Positions 11,529-14,191 of a DNA stretch of 14,191 nt are shown here, in pieces. The stretch spans positions 1 through 14,191 of the forward strand of contig CAYRRZ010000026.1 in the NCBI GenBank assembly GCA_964426815.1, written 5' to 3'. The DNA comes from JADZEJ01 sp964426815. Its GTDB lineage: Bacteria; Patescibacteriota; Patescibacteriia; 2-12-FULL-60-25. The translations under genes were made by a program, and so were the position numbers. Every line of letters starts with the position of its first letter. Within the stretch, counting starts at the first letter, position 1. The notes beneath the pieces were generated by a model. That model was not told the origin of the DNA. It worked only from the letters and a program-made list of their open reading frames with translations, and did no database searches.

Positions 11529-12938
11529 TCAATAAAAATCTACATTTTTTGAAACAGCCTGTGGAAAACTTTTCTTCATCCGCCACATCCATCCAAGCAA
11601 AAAAGCATACGTTAAAATCATCAACCACAGCGGAAATCGAATCTGTCCTGATAAAAACGGAACTTGAAGCGACCTGTGTGCCACCCCATAAATAAGATCC
11701 AAAAAACCCGTCGCCGCCGCCTGACAAGATGCGCCGATAACTCCATCTGGAATAACCGAAGCGCAAGCACCGCTCGCCATCACCCAAGGAACAAGCGGAA
11801 CCGCGATCACATTGGTAAACAAACCGGCAAACGACCACTGACCAAAGCTATAAGCCAAATACGGTGAAGTCATCGCTGTTGCAGCAAGCGTCATACAAAC
11901 CGTTTCGCGCAAACCCGCTTTTTCCGGAATCCAGGAAAACACATCCTGAAACGGTCGCGCCAATCCAAACAATCCAATTAAAGCCAAAAAAGACAAGACA
12001 AAACCAGGATCAAATACAAGCTGCCACGGATTCCACAAGGTTAGAATAACCGCACAACTCAATACTAAAACCACCGGATGTACCAACCTCCCCCGATCGC
12101 GACCAAACAAACTAAGCCAAGCCATAAACGCCGCTCGCAAAACCGAAGCGCTAAACCCCACAAAACACACATACATTAAAACGCTCAATGTCGTTAACCA
12201 AAACGCATATCTCCGACGAAAACCCATACGAAGCAAGATCGCAAAACTCGCCATAATCACTAAACTAATATTTGATCCAGAAACCGCTACGAGATGCATG
12301 AGCCCTGAACGTCGAAAAACCTCCAAATCTTCAGGAGAAAAATCTGGTGATCCATACAGCATTCCGATTAAGAGCTCTGCCTGCGTCGCCTCAAACCGAT
12401 GACGAATCGTTGCCGACATCTGCTCACGAAAATCTCTCAAATACGGAAATGGATTCCACCAATCAGGCGACTGAACGATAACCTCTCCCTTCGGAACACA
12501 CTCAAACCAAATCCCTTGCCTCGCAAACCACAAGCGCCGATCAAAACCAGTCGAAAACGGAACCCGTTTTAATTGACAGTTTAATCGAACGTTCGAATAC
12601 ATCGGTACATCCTTTAATCCCCTCACGGCAAATCTCCCATCAACCATCTGCCAAAAAGACAATTTCTTGCCCACAACTCCTTCAATAAAAGTCTCTCTTT
12701 TTGTAAGTTCTTTTTGAAAATCTGCGGCCGGAATCGTGACATCAAAACGCCATACGCCAAACAAAACACACAACATAATCAAACTAATCTTTCGTCTTTT
12801 TGGAAAACGCCAAATAAAAAATCCTCCCAAAACAAAAACGCTCAAAAACAAACTAACCGAAATTCGCTCATACGGAATAACCGAATGAAACAAAATCCCA
12901 AATAAAAAAGCTGCAAGAAAAGGAATTGGTCCGCCCAT
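11529..12938 (-). CDS. comEC: ComEC/Rec2 DNA-uptake channel, without nuclease domain
   Basis: 469 aa with many hydrophobic helices. Residues about 1-65 hold the N-terminal membrane segments. About 70-155 form the extracellular OB-fold-like region (DUF4131 type). The core competence domain starts near 185 with the family pattern ELLIGMLYGSPDF and SGLMHLVAVSGSN (211-223), then continues with at least seven hydrophobic segments. ComEC carries single-stranded DNA across the inner membrane in natural transformation. B. subtilis ComEC is about 776 aa and ends in a metallo-beta-lactamase domain; this one stops just after the membrane core, so that domain is absent. The start ATG lies 14 bases after the ugd stop with GTGAGAG ahead of it, so the two are probably one operon. 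Whether other uptake genes exist cannot be seen here. Confidence 0.93.
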   Translation of the reverse strand: MGGPIPFLAAFLFGILFHSVIPYERISVSLFLSVFVLGGFFIWRFPKRRKISLIMLCVLFGVWRFDVTIPAADFQKELTKRETFIEGVVGKKLSFWQMVDGRFAVRGLKDVPMYSNVRLNCQLKRVPFSTGFDRRLWFARQGIWFECVPKGEVIVQSPDWWNPFPYLRDFREQMSATIRHRFEATQAELLIGMLYGSPDFSPEDLEVFRRSGLMHLVAVSGSNISLVIMASFAILLRMGFRRRYAFWLTTLSVLMYVCFVGFSASVLRAAFMAWLSLFGRDRGRLVHPVVLVLSCAVILTLWNPWQLVFDPGFVLSFLALIGLFGLARPFQDVFSWIPEKAGLRETVCMTLAATAMTSPYLAYSFGQWSFAGLFTNVIAVPLVPWVMASGACASVIPDGVIGASCQAAATGFLDLIYGVAHRSLQVPFLSGQIRFPLWLMILTYAFLLGWMWRMKKSFPQAVSKNVDFY

Positions 12939-12952
12939 CTCTCACAGCTACG

Positions 12953-14191
12953 TTATTTTTTTCCTACACGCAAATACCGAAATCCATGCTGCACAACCTC
13001 ATCCGGATCAAAAAAGTTACGCGCATCTACAAACACATCATGAGCCATCGCTTGTTTCAAACGAGCGAGATCCACTGTTTTAAATTCATCCCATTCTGTC
13101 GCCAACACCACCGCATGCGCATCCTGTGCAATCTGATACGGCGATTCACCAACCGTCACCTCAAATCCATGATGAGCTGAACGGAACTCCGCGATTGGAT
13201 CATAGACGTGCACATCAGCCCCTTTTTCTTTTAGCATTTGCATGAGAGCAACGGCTGCAGATTCACGCGTATCATCCGTATTTGGTTTAAACGCAATGCC
13301 CAACACAGCCACTTTTTTGCCTTCAAGGCTCCCCTCAAACAAATCCACCATCCGATCCACCACGCGTTGACGCGCCATGGTGTTCATATCCAGGGTCGCA
13401 TTGATAATCGGAAGCGGCACACCCAAACCATCACCCAAATTTTTCACCGCACGCACATCTTTTGGAAAACAACTTCCGCCCCATCCCAAACCCGCTTTCA
13501 AAAACGCTTTTCCAATTCGCGGATCAAGCCCAATCCCAATTGCCACCTCATCCACATCCGCTCCAAGCTTTTCACACAAAGAAGCAATCTCATTAATAAA
13601 TCCAATCTTCATCGCCAAAAAAGAATTAGCGGCATACTTAGTCAACTCCGCGCTCCGCGTATCCATCACAACTTTCGGGCAATCAAATGAAACGAATAAT
13701 TCCAACATTGCTTCCGTCGCTTTTTGAGATTCAGAACCAATCACCACCCGATGCGGCTTCATAAAATCCTGAACTGCATGCCCTTCACGCAAAAATTCAG
13801 GCACCGAAACCACATCAAATTCCTGCTCTGTCTCCGAACGAATCACCGAAGCCACCCATTCCGCCGTTCCCACCGGAACCGTACTTTTATCAACCACCAC
13901 CGTATACCCCTTCATCGCTTTTCCGATATCTCGCGCCGCCGACTCCACATAAGCCATGTTAACTGAACCATCAGCCGAAGAAGGCGTACCCACCGCAATC
14001 ATCGCAATCTGCGCATCTTCCATCGCTTCCGCTAAATTTGTGGTAAACGAAAGCCGACCCGATACCACTCCCCGCTGTACCACTTCTTCCAAACCCGGTT
14101 CATAAATCGGCATCACGCCCTGCTGCAATTTTTCAATCTTCGATGCATCAATATCGACACAAATAACGGAATGGCCAACATCGGCCAAACA
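12953..14191 (-). CDS. ugd: UDP-glucose 6-dehydrogenase (5' end cut by window)
   Basis: 412 residues are visible and the gene runs off the right edge. The TTG at 14188 is not a true start: the frame continues to 14191 as Cys-Leu-Ala-Asp, which matches the inside of the family's N-terminal Rossmann fold, so roughly 20 residues including the GxGYVG motif lie outside. Visible signatures: YEPGLEEVV, VGTPS, DKSTVPVGT, EFLREG, FPKDV following the catalytic Cys in GWGGSCFPKDV (Cys codon 13469-13471), GIAFKPNTDDTRES, and VYDPIA near the C-terminus. The enzyme oxidises UDP-glucose twice with NAD+ to UDP-glucuronate, a precursor of acidic surface polysaccharide. Its length fits the bacterial family (about 430-450 aa). 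It is the first visible gene of the ugd-comEC unit. Confidence 0.97.
   Translation of the reverse strand, partial: CLADVGHSVICVDIDASKIEKLQQGVMPIYEPGLEEVVQRGVVSGRLSFTTNLAEAMEDAQIAMIAVGTPSSADGSVNMAYVESAARDIGKAMKGYTVVVDKSTVPVGTAEWVASVIRSETEQEFDVVSVPEFLREGHAVQDFMKPHRVVIGSESQKATEAMLELFVSFDCPKVVMDTRSAELTKYAANSFLAMKIGFINEIASLCEKLGADVDEVAIGIGLDPRIGKAFLKAGLGWGGSCFPKDVRAVKNLGDGLGVPLPIINATLDMNTMARQRVVDRMVDLFEGSLEGKKVAVLGIAFKPNTDDTRESAAVALMQMLKEKGADVHVYDPIAEFRSAHHGFEVTVGESPYQIAQDAHAVVLATEWDEFKTVDLARLKQAMAHDVFVDARNFFDPDEVVQHGFRYLRVGKK

Noticed and set aside
14186..14188. TTG as the real start of ugd
   Set aside because: The frame stays open to the window edge and the residues there match the interior of the NAD-binding fold, so the true start is outside.
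1..14191. CRISPR array, insertion sequence or integrase
   Set aside because: No regularly spaced direct repeats, no terminal inverted repeats around a transposase and no recombinase gene were found on either strand.

Overview
The window looks like chromosomal DNA from a bacterium, most likely a member of the Patescibacteria (Candidate Phyla Radiation). That placement is inferred from gene content and style: a compact recA-ftsK-rodZ-like order, a nuclease-less ComEC next to a UDP-glucose dehydrogenase, and a large secreted Cys-rich lipoprotein with many surrounding genes of unknown family. TGA acts as a normal stop in several genes, so the code is the standard one and not the TGA=Gly code of Gracilibacteria/Absconditabacteria. 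There is no tRNA, rRNA, CRISPR array, transposase or integrase in the window.

Left part, about 1-3700, plus strand. It holds six small to medium genes that I do not recognise (54-581, 625-810, 1119-1490, 1647-2279, 2509-2802, 2799-3683). It is visibly richer in G+C and in C-ending codons than the rest: hand counts give 36/60 GC at 181-240 against 18/60 at 7321-7380. Several genes are followed by strong hairpins, and the last pair is coupled by a GTGA overlap. This looks like an accessory block.

Junction, 3660-3960. The left block ends in a clear intrinsic terminator that overlaps the last stop codon. Nine bases after its T-run comes a near-consensus sigma70 promoter (TTGACC, 17 bp, TATATT). 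The transcript it would drive folds on paper into a rod about 140 nt long with regularly spaced internal loops, followed by a bidirectional terminator. No protein gene is credible here. The best guess is a 6S-type regulatory RNA.

Right part, 3966-14191, all on the minus strand. In transcription order: ugd (cut by the window end), comEC, an uncertain stretch with small ORFs, a single-pass membrane protein, a large M23-family lipoprotein with its own terminator, recA with its own promoter, ftsK, and a RodZ-like HTH/transmembrane/Ig-like protein. recA is preceded by a direct repeat GAAC-N7-GAAC inside its promoter spacer, which matches the LexA box known from alphaproteobacteria, and by a perfect DnaA 9-mer. 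The right part combines DNA repair (RecA), chromosome translocation at division (FtsK), cell-shape or envelope control (RodZ-like, M23 protein), DNA uptake (ComEC) and sugar-nucleotide synthesis for surface polysaccharide (UGD).
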